Of a stretch of DNA of 64,000 nt, positions 27,687 to 36,531 are shown piece by piece (position 1 is the stretch's first letter; each line of letters begins with the position of its first letter). The notes under the pieces are model-generated. The model was not told the origin of the DNA. It did no database searches and saw nothing but the letters and a program-made list of their open reading frames with translations. The DNA lies in NCBI GenBank assembly GCA_947497175.1, contig CANMFM010000007.1, forward strand, positions 186,001 through 250,000. Reading direction: 5' to 3'. The DNA comes from an uncultured Aquimarina sp. Lineage in GTDB: Bacteria; Bacteroidota; Bacteroidia; Flavobacteriales; Flavobacteriaceae. The translations under genes and the position numbers were made by a program.

Positions 27687-27738
27687 AAAGAGGTAAATAC
27701 CTCTTTTTATTACAAGTACAAAGGGGGTTTATTCCCCT
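27687..27738 (-). promoter_or_regulatory. GC-rich palindrome pair, putative operator (copy B)
   Basis: AAAGAGGTA-AA-TACCTCTTT (27687-27706, 9-bp arms) is followed after 15 bp by AGGGGG-type TTTATT CCCC (27722-27738). It lies 135-186 bp upstream of the Bor-like lipoprotein gene. Read toward that gene, it resembles copy C upstream of the micropeptide genes and copy A upstream of the gasdermin operon. Confidence 0.4.
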
Positions 27739-27793
27739 CTTCATTACTAAATTGAATTATCCAAACCCGATGTGCAGTTGGATACAAAACCCA

Positions 27794-27816
27794 ATTCTCG
27801 ATATAATTTTCTCCAT
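27794..27816. repeat. decayed fragment of the 24473 palindromic repeat
   Basis: ATTCTCGATATAATTTTCTCCA parallels the right arm of the 24473-24592 element (ATTCTCGATACATTTTGCCTCCA). The rest of the palindrome is not clear here. Confidence 0.35.
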
Positions 27817-27890
27817 TCCATTTCAAAAAACTACCCGAATGGACATTATTTTATATTTTCTTCTGAAGTGCACAATACGTTGTAAAACAA

Positions 27891-27920
27891 AAGAAAGACT
27901 GATAAAGATCAGTCCTTCTT
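27891..27920 (-). terminator. terminator of the 27957 gene
   Basis: AAGAAaGACTGAT pairs with ATCAGTCcTTCTT (one mismatch, 4-nt loop) and is followed on the minus strand by TTGTTTTAC. Confidence 0.8.
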
Positions 27921-27956
27921 GGTAAAAATAGGTAAGTTCAGGGTTTTGATTATATC

Positions 27957-28316
27957 TTAATCTCCTGCTAACAACACATAATTAGAAGGTACAGGAGAGA
28001 TACTATATTCTTTAACATTTCTTCTATTCTCTAAATACTTATCCGCTTCAGCAAAAGCGGTTTCTAAAGCACTTAGCTCAGAATTCTCTGAGACAACGAT
28101 TGTCTTAGATATAACGGTACCATTACTATATTGTATAGTAATTTTCCACTTTTTTACAGAATGAAGGTTTTTATTTTGTGCAGCCTCTTTTTCATTATCC
28201 TTTTTTTTCTTTCTATCGGTTTCCTCGTTTTCAAAAGAATGTATTGCTTCATCTAATGTAGTTGCAGCGTTTCCAAAAGACATACAAATTAAAGTAATCG
28301 CTAAAAAAAGTTTCAT
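27957..28316 (-). CDS. small secreted protein of unknown function
   Basis: A 119-aa protein with a signal peptide (MKLFLAITLICMSFGNA). It is followed by a highly charged Lys/Glu linker (TDRKKKKDNEKEA) and then a small beta-alpha module (WKITIQYSNGTVISKTIVV). I do not recognise it. It is divergent from the 69-aa XRE-like protein gene, with a shared 112-bp control region, and ends at its own terminator. That arrangement suggests the small protein regulates it. Confidence 0.7.
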   Translation of the reverse strand: MKLFLAITLICMSFGNAATTLDEAIHSFENEETDRKKKKDNEKEAAQNKNLHSVKKWKITIQYSNGTVISKTIVVSENSELSALETAFAEADKYLENRRNVKEYSISPVPSNYVLLAGD

Positions 28317-28342
28317 AGTTCAATGATTTGATTAGTATAATC

Positions 28343-28406
28343 CAAATATACAAACATTATTTGAATAATCAAATATTTTTTTATTAAAAATTTATTTGTA
28401 TATTTG
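28343..28406. promoter_or_regulatory. divergent promoters with a central operator-like palindrome
   Basis: On the minus strand TTTG, 19 bp, then TATATTTG (28343-28350) gives a consensus Bacteroidota promoter for the 27957 gene. On the plus strand TATATTTG (28399-28406) is the -7 box for the 28429 gene; its -33 box is weaker. ATTTGA-ATAA-TCAAAT (28359-28374) covers the minus-strand -33 element and could be the operator of the small XRE-like protein. Confidence 0.55.
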
Positions 28407-28428
28407 ATTCCTTTTTACATATTTTATT

Positions 28429-28638
28429 ATGGTTAACAAGAAATTAAAAAGGCTCCTCAAAAAAAGTAAAGGAGCAAAAACAGTATATGGGTTATCAAAA
28501 ACCTTAGGAGTAAGTCCGCAGGCAGGTGATTATGTGGTAAAGCGAAAAGATCTGGCTAAAGATTTTGAGCGGCTAAAGAAAATAGCCGATTATATGGGAG
28601 TTGACATTAAAGACATTATTGATTATAAAGAGAAATAA
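28429..28638 (+). CDS. small XRE-like DNA-binding protein
   Basis: A 69-aa basic protein. TVYGLSKTLGVSPQ looks like a helix-turn-helix, and the end (RLKKIADYMGVDIKDIIDYKEK) matches the tail of Cro/C1-type XRE domains, where LxxIAxxxGVxxxxL is conserved. It is divergent from a secreted-protein gene, with a palindrome between the start sites, so it probably autoregulates or represses its neighbour. A terminator at 28672-28704 ends it. The assignment is moderate, since the middle helix is degenerate. Confidence 0.65.
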   Translation: MVNKKLKRLLKKSKGAKTVYGLSKTLGVSPQAGDYVVKRKDLAKDFERLKKIADYMGVDIKDIIDYKEK

Positions 28639-28671
28639 TCTAGTCTATAAGAAAGGATTGATATTAAAACG

Positions 28672-28704
28672 AAACAAGCCGCAATGAATCATTGCGGCTT
28701 GTTT
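28672..28704. terminator. bidirectional terminator between convergent genes
   Basis: AAACAAGCCGCAA and TTGCGGCTTGTTT form a perfect 13-bp stem with a 7-nt loop. T-rich sequence follows on the plus strand (GTTTTGT). It serves the XRE-like gene and the convergent M14 peptidase gene. Confidence 0.85.
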
Positions 28705-28728
28705 TGTAATCAACAGAGGTGCATAATA

Positions 28729-31700
28729 CTACAACTTCATAAAACGTTTAGAAATAGTAGATCCTCCAGTATCTATTTCTAATATATATAGTCCATTAGG
28801 TAAACTTGAAACATCAATTTTATGTTCAGATAACAGTGTATTCAGCACTACTTGACCTACATAATTAACAATCCTGTAAGACGCTTTTCCAGAAGTAACC
28901 CCATCGATATAAAGTATGCCATTTTTGATAGGGTTCGGGTGTAAAATAATCTTGTCAGACCTTCCTGATTGGGTGGGATCATTTTCTTTGAACACCACAC
29001 CACCAATATTAACCATATAATCCTCGACCTCACCATAGGTAAAAGTTTCACAGGGATCAGGTGTTCCATTGTATTTCATAGACACTCGCATTCTGGTTTC
29101 TCCTTCTAATGCCGTGCCGGGTATGGTAAAGTTATACGTTTGATTTGCACTGCTCGAAGTTGAAGCGTCTACTACTCTTTCAGAGTTTTCAAAAATTCCA
29201 TTTTTATCATAATCGATCCAAACTCCCCAAAATTCGGTATATGATGAATTTGCAAATCCAACACTCAACGTTATCGTATTTGCTCCGTAAGCCACAGTTG
29301 CTGCGCCTAAATTAGTGTAATCACTATATCCGGATGTTGCTGCTGAAGGGTTGTTTAAGTCTCCTATCGCAACAAGATCAATATATTCGAAGTTAATATT
29401 ATTCCCTTGGGAACTACAATATGTAATATCAGCATCTAAAGTAGTTCCACTAGCTGTATTACTTGATAGTGAGCTGTTGCCTGCACCATCTTTTGCAATC
29501 ACAGTAAATGTATAAGAAGTATTCGGGGTTAAACCAGAAACAACGCTAATTAATCCATCTGTAGTAGTATCAACCAATGTTGTTCCTTGATATACTTCAT
29601 ATCCGGTTACTCCTATATTGTCTGTAGATGCATCCCATGACAACGTTATACTCGTGGCCGTAATATTTGATGTCACCAGGTTTGTAGGAGCAGTAGGCAC
29701 TTCTGTATCTGCAATTGACGATAAAATTTTAATATTATCAATAGCCATATCACTTCTCCAACTTGTTCCTGTAGTACCTTTAAATTGTAGTGTAATCACA
29801 GACCCAGAATATCCAGAAAGATCTACACTTGCCTGATTCCAGGTATTTCCTAAGTCTCCATTCTCTGACCAGACCGGAGTAAAGGTGATCCCGTCGTCTG
29901 TACTTACTAAAACTTCAATAGTCCCCATTGTGGCACCATACATATGATAGCCAAATTCTATAGAAACCCCTGAAAGTGAAGACAAATCAATGCAAGGGCT
30001 ATTAAGTAGCGCAACTTTGTTTGGACTTCCTGGCGGATTTGCACTCGTTGAAGCTTCAGTATATAGATAAAAAGAACCTTCTTGACCGGTAGAAGGCCCT
30101 GTTGAAGTTGAGGGTGTACCTCCTGAATCACGTGTCCAATTTATATCGTCTCCAGTGGCATTTGTCCAAACCCCTAGACCAGATTCAAAACTTTCGGTAT
30201 ACGGAAAACTTGTAATCCCTGCACACAAAGGTACCTCGGTAGTAGTAAAGTTTATAGACGAACTGTATGGCGAACTTGATCCTCCGGCACAATTACTTCT
30301 AACTTGTGCTTCATAGCTTGTGGTTGCTGTTAAACCAGTTACATTAATCGTATTGTTATTTGAAGAAAGTGTGGTCCAATTCGTATTTCCAATCATGCGG
30401 TAACGCACATCATAGGTGGCTCCTGCACTGGCTTGCCAATTTAATGTAGCAGATACGGCCTGAACATTTGCAACCGCTAAACCAGAAGGAGCAACCCCTC
30501 CAATTGGAGTTAACTGCACATTTTTAACCACTGTTGCATAATCAGCAATAGATACTCCGGTTAGTGTTAATGATTCATAACATTCTGCTTCATACAAAAT
30601 ATCATATGTTCCAGCTTTTATAGGTCTGTAATAATCTCCTTCTGGTAATTCTGTGGGAACCCATGATTCATAACTTTCTTTTCCTACAATTGTTACTTTT
30701 GCCTCCAGGGGTTGATTGGTAACTGCATCTGTTACTACACCACGTATCCCATAATTGACTTGCTTTAAAAAAGCGATAAGCGCTTCTTTGTTATAATTCC
30801 AAAAATTTACTAATTGGTTTGCTGGTGGTGTTTTTGCATTAGAAAGTTCTACGGTTACTTCTCTTCCTTTGTGATTATAAATCTGATAATCTTGTCTTCC
30901 TCCTTGAACTTCGTACCATGCATACCCGTTTGTTATCCCGTTATTTCTATCGTCAAAATATCCATTTGGACTATTGGCCTGACAAAAATCTCTATATTCT
31001 TCAGAAACGTGTATAAAATAATCTTGATCAGGATGTGCACCTGCATATGTATCCCATGGATAATTAATAAGCTCTATACCGCCATGAAAGTTTGCTGAAA
31101 GCACGAAATGTTTAGATGCTGCAAAATTCATAAAGGCTAATGTTTCTGTTTGATATGAGTTTCCATCTGGGTTTGCCCCATCATCTGGATCAGGATAATT
31201 TCTATTTAAATCTACATTATTTGCATTTCCTCTGGTTGCATTGGCAACTGAAGTATTATTGGGACTATTCCTAAATGTGCCGTCTGGATTTGCTAAAGGA
31301 TTAATCCAAACTTCATTATTATCTAATAAATCTTTAATTTCTAAGTGTCTTGGATCGGAGGTATCTGTATAGGCATTCAATAAAAAATCTATTAAATTAA
31401 GCATCATTGGATATCCCGCGATCTCATCTCCGTGCATCGATGAAGTATACATCACCCTTGGCTCTTGCTCATCGCTATTAACATTATCTGACAGCTTTAC
31501 AAATAGTAAAGATTTATCCCCTTCTGTTGTTGTTCCTATATTTTCAATTTTACATAATGAAGGGTTATTTGCAACAAACTCATTCATCATTGTTACATAA
31601 TCTGCATAAGTTGGATAAGCAGCAAGTGGATATGTTGCTGCAGCCTTATTTGAAATATCTGAGGTCATAAGCCGCTCACCAATAATATTATCTTCGGTTG

Positions 31701-31971
31701 CAAGTGTAAAAGGTATATTTTTTTGCAAAAAAGAAGCATATTGATTTTTATTCGCCATTACCTTAACCGTTTTGGTTGCATCGTTATAATGAATAATTGA
31801 TAACTCTTTGGTAATAGTGCTTAGCTCTGATGCGCTATTGATTACAAAACTAAAAATTACTTCGCCTTTCGTATCAAGATATACCTTAGCGCGCTCTTTA
31901 TTGTTTTGTGCATACATAATGCTGCTCATGGTATAAAACACCAAAAGCATTAGTAAAGTAAATTTTTTCAT
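28729..31971 (-). CDS. secreted M14 zinc carboxypeptidase with Fn3, MAM-like, GEVED and T9SS domains
   Basis: A 1080-aa exported, multidomain protein. A signal peptide (ends at about residue 21) and prodomain precede an M14 metallocarboxypeptidase domain (about 110-400) with zinc motif SSMHGDEIAG, a later His in SANFHGG, and the catalytic Glu in EVTVELS. A CarboxypepD-regulatory-like domain (GIRGVVTDAVTNQPLEAKV) follows. Then come Fn3 (about 491), a MAM-like beta domain (about 585), Fn3 (about 753), a GEVED domain (about 849) and a type IX secretion type A sorting domain (from about 1007, HPNPIKNGILYIDG). Positions are approximate. It is surface-attached or released and digests peptides outside the cell. 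Confidence 0.93.
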   Translation of the reverse strand: MKKFTLLMLLVFYTMSSIMYAQNNKERAKVYLDTKGEVIFSFVINSASELSTITKELSIIHYNDATKTVKVMANKNQYASFLQKNIPFTLATEDNIIGERLMTSDISNKAAATYPLAAYPTYADYVTMMNEFVANNPSLCKIENIGTTTEGDKSLLFVKLSDNVNSDEQEPRVMYTSSMHGDEIAGYPMMLNLIDFLLNAYTDTSDPRHLEIKDLLDNNEVWINPLANPDGTFRNSPNNTSVANATRGNANNVDLNRNYPDPDDGANPDGNSYQTETLAFMNFAASKHFVLSANFHGGIELINYPWDTYAGAHPDQDYFIHVSEEYRDFCQANSPNGYFDDRNNGITNGYAWYEVQGGRQDYQIYNHKGREVTVELSNAKTPPANQLVNFWNYNKEALIAFLKQVNYGIRGVVTDAVTNQPLEAKVTIVGKESYESWVPTELPEGDYYRPIKAGTYDILYEAECYESLTLTGVSIADYATVVKNVQLTPIGGVAPSGLAVANVQAVSATLNWQASAGATYDVRYRMIGNTNWTTLSSNNNTINVTGLTATTSYEAQVRSNCAGGSSSPYSSSINFTTTEVPLCAGITSFPYTESFESGLGVWTNATGDDINWTRDSGGTPSTSTGPSTGQEGSFYLYTEASTSANPPGSPNKVALLNSPCIDLSSLSGVSIEFGYHMYGATMGTIEVLVSTDDGITFTPVWSENGDLGNTWNQASVDLSGYSGSVITLQFKGTTGTSWRSDMAIDNIKILSSIADTEVPTAPTNLVTSNITATSITLSWDASTDNIGVTGYEVYQGTTLVDTTTDGLISVVSGLTPNTSYTFTVIAKDGAGNSSLSSNTASGTTLDADITYCSSQGNNINFEYIDLVAIGDLNNPSAATSGYSDYTNLGAATVAYGANTITLSVGFANSSYTEFWGVWIDYDKNGIFENSERVVDASTSSSANQTYNFTIPGTALEGETRMRVSMKYNGTPDPCETFTYGEVEDYMVNIGGVVFKENDPTQSGRSDKIILHPNPIKNGILYIDGVTSGKASYRIVNYVGQVVLNTLLSEHKIDVSSLPNGLYILEIDTGGSTISKRFMKL

Positions 31972-32117
31972 GGTTTTAAGAGTAGTTAAATTGAGTTAAT
32001 AATATGATTTATGTGTAATACATTGTCTTTAAAGATAATACAAATTCTATGAGAAGTCAATAAAAGAAGGATATCGATTATCCTAAATCAAAAAGATGCC
32101 TAAAAACTAAACATAAA

Positions 32118-32151
32118 AAAACCTTCAAAAAAAAAGAAGTTTGAAGGTTTT
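32118..32151 (-). terminator. terminator downstream of the acidic lipoprotein/micropeptide genes
   Basis: AAAACCTTCAAA (32118-32129) and TTTGAAGGTTTT (32140-32151) form a perfect 12-bp stem with a T-rich tail on the minus strand. Confidence 0.8.
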
Positions 32152-32182
32152 GATAAACTATATCTATGAAGTACGTATATAA

Positions 32183-32290
32183 CTATATGTATGCTATTAA
32201 TAGAAAAATTAAGAAGAGACAATAGATTATTATTAAAGCGCCCCCTATCAATATTCCATCTTTCGATATTTTCTTATCCTTAAAAAACAT
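32183..32290 (-). CDS. 35-aa single-span membrane peptide
   Basis: Not in the ORF track. It reads from ATG at 32290: a charged N-terminus (MFFKDKKISKDG) and then one long hydrophobic stretch (GILIGGALIIIYCLFLIFLLIAYI). It starts 29 bp after the stop of the acidic lipoprotein gene and ends 31 bp before a terminator, so it fits as the last cistron of that transcript. No Shine-Dalgarno is obvious, which is normal in Bacteroidota. Function unknown; the call depends on this context. Confidence 0.5.
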   Translation of the reverse strand: MFFKDKKISKDGILIGGALIIIYCLFLIFLLIAYI

Positions 32291-32319
32291 TGATTCTAAC
32301 TTTTGTATTGCAAACCGGT

Positions 32320-33402
32320 TTAATTTTTAATAAAAAACAATTCATCTTTACTAATTCTTCCTTCGACTCTATTATCGAGCATAATTCTTTTATCTTTAAT
32401 TTTTTTGATATTCCACTCAATGTTAAGTTTACTTAACGGTTCTTCTGTTCCAAAATCAAATGTCGCATTAAGTCCCCCATCTGCTCTAGTAGTTACCAGC
32501 CAAGTTCCATTAATTGTAGTTGTAATTGTTCCTTGGGCATCATCTTCATCGTCATCTTTAATAGTTACAGTTGAGGTCCCATCAGAATAGAAATTAAAGA
32601 CGAAGCCATCATAATTTTCAGTTTCGTTGTTCTCATCGTCCTTATATTTTTGGACTTCCATACTCCCCATGGTAATTACTTGTATAAAACGTTCTGCAGT
32701 TAAATCATTCTCTTCACAATGATCAATAACAGCTTCGATAACATCCTCTAGTTGATTCAAACTATTGATGATGGTCTCGGTCCCATCAGAGAGTACTACA
32801 GTGATCGGAAAATTAATATTAACAATATCATCTTCGTCTAAATCATTTATGAAGTCAAAAAGTTCTTTGTCATTGGTAAAGGCGATCCTTTCGATAAGTT
32901 CATTTTGAGGATCAAAAACAGCTACCGTAAAAGGATATTCAAAATCAAGACATTCGATATCTTCATCTTGGTTATCTATATCACAGTTTTTAATTAATTC
33001 TTCCAGTTGTTCATCATTTTCTATTACAATTTCAGAAAAATCACTAAAAATAATAGTAATAGGAAAAATAAGATTAAGTTCATCCAGATCATTTTCAAAT
33101 TCATTAAATATCTCTTCAATGATTTGAAAATCTTTTTCAGAGTCAATCACAAGTTGAAGCCCATTAATATTAATCGTAACGGGTAATTCAATACTAAAGC
33201 AACTTGAACCATCTAGAATATTGTCTTTAGAGCCATCATTCATGGTAGTTTTTAATATCAGCTTAGCCACTTTAGAGTTCGATTTTAGCACTTGACCTAC
33301 AGGATTATTGATAAATTCATCAGTATCCGTTCTGCAGGATGTAAAAAAAACTAAAAAAGAAAGTGCAAGAAAAAGGGCTCCTCTTTTGATTTGTGTTTTC
33401 AT
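32320..33402 (-). CDS. acidic lipoprotein with internal repeats
   Basis: A 360-aa lipoprotein (lipobox FFTSC, Cys23). The mature part holds four related units of about 40-70 residues, each beginning with a P-(V/I/F)-T strand: PVTININGLQLVIDS, FPITIIFSDFSEIVI, YPFTVAVFDPQNELI and FPITVVLSDGTETII. Each is followed by a helix rich in Asp/Glu (for example DELNLIF). The C-terminal part is a lipocalin-like beta region (GTWLVTTRADG). The strong acidity suggests ion, most likely Ca2+, binding, but no defined EF or Dx motif is present. The exact role is unknown. A micropeptide gene follows at 29 bp. Confidence 0.75.
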   Translation of the reverse strand: MKTQIKRGALFLALSFLVFFTSCRTDTDEFINNPVGQVLKSNSKVAKLILKTTMNDGSKDNILDGSSCFSIELPVTININGLQLVIDSEKDFQIIEEIFNEFENDLDELNLIFPITIIFSDFSEIVIENDEQLEELIKNCDIDNQDEDIECLDFEYPFTVAVFDPQNELIERIAFTNDKELFDFINDLDEDDIVNINFPITVVLSDGTETIINSLNQLEDVIEAVIDHCEENDLTAERFIQVITMGSMEVQKYKDDENNETENYDGFVFNFYSDGTSTVTIKDDDEDDAQGTITTTINGTWLVTTRADGGLNATFDFGTEEPLSKLNIEWNIKKIKDKRIMLDNRVEGRISKDELFFIKN

Positions 33403-33555
33403 AATTAGAAAAACTATTTTCGGTTAGTTAGCTTGTATTATAAAAACAACTTCACACATAAAAATCCTTTTATAAATTTATTTATATATTTTACCTGATA
33501 AAAGTAGTATACAAGAAATAAGAGTAGTGTGTCCTACCTATTCCTAAAGTATAAC

Positions 33556-34320
33556 TTATCTAATGTGGCTTGCTGCGTTGATATCTATAGTTGCTCCGGT
33601 AGCATGATCCATTAATCCGCCACACATTAAAGCTATTACAGGGGTAATATCATTCGGTGTGGTAAGGGTATTTAAAGCTATTTCGTCAAGAATTTTTTGT
33701 TCCCCATGGTTTTTTATAAAACGTTCAGCCATTTGTGTTCGCGTAAATCCTGGAGACACGATAAATGATTTAATATTTTGTTTTCCAAAAGAACGGGCTA
33801 TACTTCTTGCCAAAGATACTACCCCACCCTTTGAAGCAGCGTATGCCAGATATTCTTCTGTTTCTCCTCTAAAGACAGCTCTGCTTCCTATATAAATAAA
33901 TCTACCTTCTTTATTTTTGAGAAAATGATCAATTCCGAGTTTGGTAAGTAATCCTACAGCATTAAGATTTACATCTATTGTGTTTTTCCAAACAGCAAAC
34001 CAATCGTCTGTACTTTGTGCGATAGTATGCTCTAAAAACACAGCCGCATTCAGTATGATAACGTCTAATTTTCCGAAAGAATTTATAACATCATCAAATA
34101 GTTTGTATACTTGAGATTCTTTTGACAGATCGGCTTTAAAAGATTGCGAATCTGTATCTGGATACTTGCTCACTAGCGCTTCTGCGGAAATTTTATTAGA
34201 ATTGTAATGTACAGCCACCCTGGCACCCATTTTCATTAAAAATTCTGCAACAGATTTTCCTATTCCATCAGAAGCTCCCGTAATCATTATTGTTTTATCT
34301 TTTAGATCTATATGCAACAT
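33556..34320 (-). CDS. short-chain dehydrogenase/reductase (SDR)
   Basis: A 254-aa classical SDR. The cofactor motif is TGASDGIGKS near the N-terminus; the lack of an acidic residue after strand 2 (VAVHYNSNK) allows NADPH. NAAVF is the NAG-like motif. The catalytic pair is Tyr and Lys in YAASKGG, with Ser in IYIGSRAV. The last part (SPGFTRTQM) is typical. The substrate is unknown. It is divergent from the ALDH gene across 300 bp, so the two may be commonly regulated. Confidence 0.92.
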   Translation of the reverse strand: MLHIDLKDKTIMITGASDGIGKSVAEFLMKMGARVAVHYNSNKISAEALVSKYPDTDSQSFKADLSKESQVYKLFDDVINSFGKLDVIILNAAVFLEHTIAQSTDDWFAVWKNTIDVNLNAVGLLTKLGIDHFLKNKEGRFIYIGSRAVFRGETEEYLAYAASKGGVVSLARSIARSFGKQNIKSFIVSPGFTRTQMAERFIKNHGEQKILDEIALNTLTTPNDITPVIALMCGGLMDHATGATIDINAASHIR

Positions 34321-34620
34321 ATTGTCCTAGTTTTTTTAAAAATAAAACAAATATCATAATCCTACACATTCCGTTTACTGTTTTGACATAGTACTCATAC
34401 TTCAAATCGAATGCTATCGCAAAAAAAAACGTGTTACCTCTCTAGAATTTGATAGTATTAATCGATAAAAAGTTCATGAGAAATTAACATGAATACATCA
34501 AATAAATCGATCAAAATAGTGTATATTTAAGCATAGATCCCTTCTTGTCAATCCCTTACGCAATTGACAAAACGTACACACATTTTATCACTTACTTAAA
34601 TAATCTTAATTCTTATCATT
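34321..34620. other. 300-bp divergent intergenic region between SDR and ALDH genes
   Basis: AT-rich and without an ORF. One inverted repeat, TTGTCAAT-N10-ATTGACAA (34545-34570), lies about 51 bp before the ALDH start and could bind a regulator. Confidence 0.5.
34545..34570 (+). promoter_or_regulatory. inverted repeat upstream of the ALDH gene
   Basis: TTGTCAAT (34545-34552) and ATTGACAA (34563-34570) are perfect 8-bp arms 10 bp apart. The spacing suits a dimeric regulator, but none is encoded nearby. Confidence 0.35.
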
Positions 34621-36144
34621 ATGAGTATTTCTCAAGCATCCCCAAAAAGCAAAAAAGAAAAACCCAACTTTAAAGACCAATATGAAAATTATATCGGTGG
34701 CCAATGGACTAAACCAACTAAAGGTCAATATTTTGATAATATTTCACCGGTAGATGGCAATAGTTTTACTAGAATAGCTCGTTCTACTGCTGAAGACATA
34801 GAATTAGCCATCGATGCTGCGTGGGCGGCAGCACCAGAATGGAATAGCTCATCTGCTACATTTCGCAGTAATTGTTTACTAAAAATTGCAAATGTAATCG
34901 AAGAAAATTTAGAAGCATTAGCACGTGCAGAAACATGGGATAATGGAAAAGCCGTTCGTGAAACCCTAGCGGCTGATCTTCCACTCGCAATTGATCATTT
35001 TCGATATTTTGCGGGGGTAATTCGTGCCGAGGAAGGATCTGTAAGTGAATTAGATGCCGAGACGGTTTCTCTTAACTTACAAGAACCTTTAGGCGTAGTT
35101 GGTCAAATTATTCCATGGAATTTCCCGATACTAATGGCAACCTGGAAAGTAGCTCCCGCTTTGGCAGCAGGAAATTGTGTTGTTCTAAAACCTGCAGAGC
35201 AAACCCCTGTGGGTATACTGATTCTAATGGAACTTATTGAAGGGATTCTGCCTGATGGTGTTCTTAATATAGTTAATGGTTTTGGTACTGAAGCCGGTAA
35301 GCCGCTTGCGTCAAATCCACGTATCAATAAAGTAGCATTTACCGGAGAAACCACTACGGGGCAATTGATTATGCAATATGCTTCAAAAAATATTACTCCG
35401 GTTACCTTAGAGCTTGGCGGAAAATCCCCTAACATTTTCTTTGAAAGCATTATGGATGCCGATGATGAATTCTTTGATAAAGCGATAGAAGGTGCTGTTA
35501 TGTTTGCTTTAAATCAAGGAGAAGTATGTACATGCCCATCCAGAATCTTGATACAAGAAAATATTTATGATGATTTTATTGCCCGTGTTATAGAACGAAC
35601 AGAAGCTATTAAAATTGGGCACCCTTTAGACCCTGAAACAATGATGGGTGCACAAGCGTCTAATGATCAATTTGAAAAGGTTTTAAACTATATCAATATT
35701 GGAAAAGATGAAGGATGTGAAGTATTAACAGGAGGAGAAGAAGCTTATGTCGAAGGGCTGGAAAAAGGATACTACATCAAACCAACACTCTTAAAGGGAA
35801 ATAATAAAATGCGTGTTTTTCAGGAAGAGATCTTTGGTCCTGTAGCCTGTGTAACCACTTTTAAAGATGAAGCTGATGCCATAGAAATTGCGAATGACAC
35901 ACTTTATGGGCTTGGAGCTGGCGTATGGACTAGAGATACACATCAAGCCTATCAAATCTCTCGAGCAGTACAAGCCGGACGTGTTTGGGTAAATTGTTAC
36001 CATCACTATCCTGCACATGCGCCTTTTGGAGGGTATAAAAAATCTGGTATAGGTAGAGAAAACCATAAGATGATGCTTAATCATTATCGCCAGACAAAAA
36101 ATATGCTCATATCGTATGATAAAAAGCCGATGGGATTCTTTTAA
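34621..36144 (+). CDS. aldehyde dehydrogenase (ExaC/AldA-like)
   Basis: A 507-aa NAD(P)-dependent aldehyde dehydrogenase. The catalytic Cys is in [11 protein letters not shown] (C303), and the general-base Glu in [10 protein letters not shown] (E264). [21 protein letters not shown] and FTGETTTG are cofactor blocks. The insertion between Glu and Cys and the [14 protein letters not shown]-like N-terminus resemble the ExaC/acetaldehyde dehydrogenase group. It probably oxidises short aliphatic aldehydes to acids. The DUF779 gene starts 9 bp later, a pairing common for this ALDH group. Confidence 0.93.
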   Translation: MSISQASPKSKKEKPNFKDQYENYIGGQWTKPTKGQYFDNISPVDGNSFTRIARSTAEDIELAIDAAWAAAPEWNSSSATFRSNCLLKIANVIEENLEALARAETWDNGKAVRETLAADLPLAIDHFRYFAGVIRAEEGSVSELDAETVSLNLQEPLGVVGQIIPWNFPILMATWKVAPALAAGNCVVLKPAEQTPVGILILMELIEGILPDGVLNIVNGFGTEAGKPLASNPRINKVAFTGETTTGQLIMQYASKNITPVTLELGGKSPNIFFESIMDADDEFFDKAIEGAVMFALNQGEVCTCPSRILIQENIYDDFIARVIERTEAIKIGHPLDPETMMGAQASNDQFEKVLNYINIGKDEGCEVLTGGEEAYVEGLEKGYYIKPTLLKGNNKMRVFQEEIFGPVACVTTFKDEADAIEIANDTLYGLGAGVWTRDTHQAYQISRAVQAGRVWVNCYHHYPAHAPFGGYKKSGIGRENHKMMLNHYRQTKNMLISYDKKPMGFF

Positions 36145-36153
36145 AAACCATGT

Positions 36154-36531
36154 ATGATAAAACGAGTTAAGGTTACAGATGCTGCAAAAGCTATACTTAA
36201 TACTCTTACAAAACAATATGGGGAGTTGATGTTTCATCAAAGCGGTGGATGCTGTGATGGCTCCTCCCCAATGTGTTTTGAAAAAGGGGAATTAATGATC
36301 AATGAAACTGATATATGGTTAGGTAAAATTCATGGATGTGACTTTTATATGTCTAACGATCAGTTTGAATACTGGAAACACACGCAATTAACTGTAGATG
36401 TTGTAAAAGGGCGTGGAGCCAGTTTTTCTTTAGAGATTCCGTTAGGAGTTCGGTTTATTATTAAATCAAGAATGTTTAACGAGCATGAATTACATAAACT
36501 AAGCCCAGTGCGTCTTGGAGAATACGGTTAA
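36154..36531 (+). CDS. DUF779 protein, partner of ALDH
   Basis: A 125-aa protein with the DUF779 hallmark HQSGGCCDGSSPMCF. The paired Cys and Cys-Asp-Gly block suggest metal or redox chemistry, but the biochemical role is not established in my knowledge. It directly follows the ALDH gene (9 bp), as DUF779 genes usually do. The ATG at 36154 is in frame; the ATG just before it is out of frame. It ends flush with the convergent Dph6-like gene. Confidence 0.88.
   Translation: MIKRVKVTDAAKAILNTLTKQYGELMFHQSGGCCDGSSPMCFEKGELMINETDIWLGKIHGCDFYMSNDQFEYWKHTQLTVDVVKGRGASFSLEIPLGVRFIIKSRMFNEHELHKLSPVRLGEYG

Larger units (their letters stand above)
27553..27956. other. 404-bp intergenic region
   Basis: Holds the palindrome pair B (27687-27738), a small ATAAGT...ACTTAT inverted repeat (27623-27643), a decayed palindromic-repeat fragment (27794-27816) and the terminator of the 27957 gene. 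No credible ORF. Confidence 0.6.
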
